From: Actinobacteria bacterium UBA5182
Lineage (GTDB): Bacteria; Actinomycetota; UBA4738
Reading direction: 5' to 3'
Length of the DNA stretch: 5,819 bases
Assembly: GCA_002413185.1 (NCBI GenBank)
Contig: DHWM01000056.1
Span: 442 to 6,260, forward strand
Shown: positions 5,787 to 5,819 of the stretch, piece after piece
Position numbering within the stretch: position 1 is the stretch's first letter
How the letters are laid out: every line of letters begins with the position of its first letter
Notes under the pieces: generated by a model
Databases searched by the model: none
Told to the model about the DNA's origin: nothing
The model's input: only the letters and a program-made list of their open reading frames with translations
Made by a program: the position numbers and the translations under genes

Positions 5787-5819
5787 CGGGCAGGACTCGA
5801 ACCTGCGACCCGCTGCTTA
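5779..5819 (-). tRNA. 3' half of a tRNA gene (possibly tRNA-Arg), CCA encoded
   Basis: Read on the minus strand, the sequence gives TAA closing the anticodon loop, anticodon-stem 3' strand GCAGC (5816-5812), five-base variable loop GGGTC, T stem GCAGG, T loop TTCGAGT, T stem CCTGC, acceptor strand CCGGCGC, discriminator A and an encoded CCA at 5781-5779. All elements have canonical lengths, and the short variable loop excludes Ser, Leu and Tyr types. The last visible base makes the third anticodon base U, so it reads an ANN codon. Similarity to CTTCTAAGCAG-type anticodon arms suggests tRNA-Arg(UCU), but the anticodon and the 5' half lie outside the window, so identity is only a guess. Confidence 0.88.

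Larger units (their letters stand above)
4851..5819 (+). pseudogene. Serine recombinase C-terminal remnant (recombinase domain end, zinc ribbon, coiled coil)
   Basis: Large serine recombinases cut and rejoin DNA at att sites using an N-terminal catalytic serine domain. Here only the C-terminal part exists. Frame 3 is open from 4764; GTG 4851 is the first plausible but unsupported start. Homology begins around 4915-4950 with GKLEPDGVF, then RNRTYLGEVHFRDRWHPG and LVDPELFEAAAAIL, the end of the recombinase domain. A zinc ribbon follows: YLLSGLVVCGSCGKHMVG and YYTC...IAC, with cysteine codons at 5136, 5145, 5208 and 5241. A long helical coiled-coil region (about 5360-5690) comes next, then the typical closing VRAEDRRRVVPVFRVP. 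The catalytic domain is absent because the nuclease-like gene lies immediately upstream. Compared with relatives, a few residues seem missing before RNRTYLGEV. No stop occurs before the window ends, so the frame runs antisense through the tRNA as RRAGLEPATRCL. Most likely a non-functional scar of an integrated element. Confidence 0.8.

Noticed and set aside
1..5819. CRISPR array, toxin-antitoxin pair, retron or rRNA.
   Set aside because: No regularly spaced repeats, no paired small ORFs with own ribosome sites, and no reverse transcriptase or rRNA signatures were seen on either strand.

Overview
This is a GC-rich window whose codon usage, strong AGGAGG-type ribosome sites and gene families suggest an actinobacterium (Actinomycetota), probably from soil or another environmental source. 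That assignment is an inference. Six protein-coding loci are visible. Two carry an apparent frameshift and one is a 5'-truncated recombinase remnant, so the stretch is either decaying accessory DNA or a draft assembly with indel errors.

Layout: (1) 1-810 (+) is the C-terminal third of a short-type alpha-glucan (glycogen) phosphorylase with its PLP lysine motif. (2) 1008-1470 (+) is a small secreted protein of unknown function. Its signal peptide and its conserved C-terminal part lie in different frames. A strong hairpin, probably a terminator, follows at 1511-1556. (3) 1702-2892 (+) is a 396-residue nucleoside-phosphorylase-fold protein with a Pro/Ala-rich N-terminal linker. (4) 2966-3379 (-) is a convergent SnoaL/DUF4440-like NTF2-fold protein. 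(5) 3380-3701 is a non-coding stretch holding a palindrome, a candidate promoter with an inverted repeat in its spacer, and a 5'-leader hairpin. (6) 3702-4810 (+) is a PD-(D/E)XK nuclease-like protein (NucS/DUF91-like core). Its last ~70 residues are displaced into another frame at a short A run near 4599-4602. (7) About 4851-5819 (+) is the C-terminal part of a serine recombinase: end of the recombinase domain, zinc ribbon and coiled coil. It has no catalytic domain, and it runs without a stop codon into (8) the 3' half of a tRNA gene on the minus strand (5779-5819).

The genes do not form one evident operon or pathway. The phosphorylase is a housekeeping carbon-storage gene. The recombinase next to a tRNA 3' end is the usual signature of an integrated element or its scar, so the right part of the window is the most likely mobile or accessory DNA. 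I see no clear new multi-gene system. The items most worth checking are the nuclease with its unusual leader, the linker-bearing nucleoside-phosphorylase-fold protein, and the recombinase/tRNA junction.
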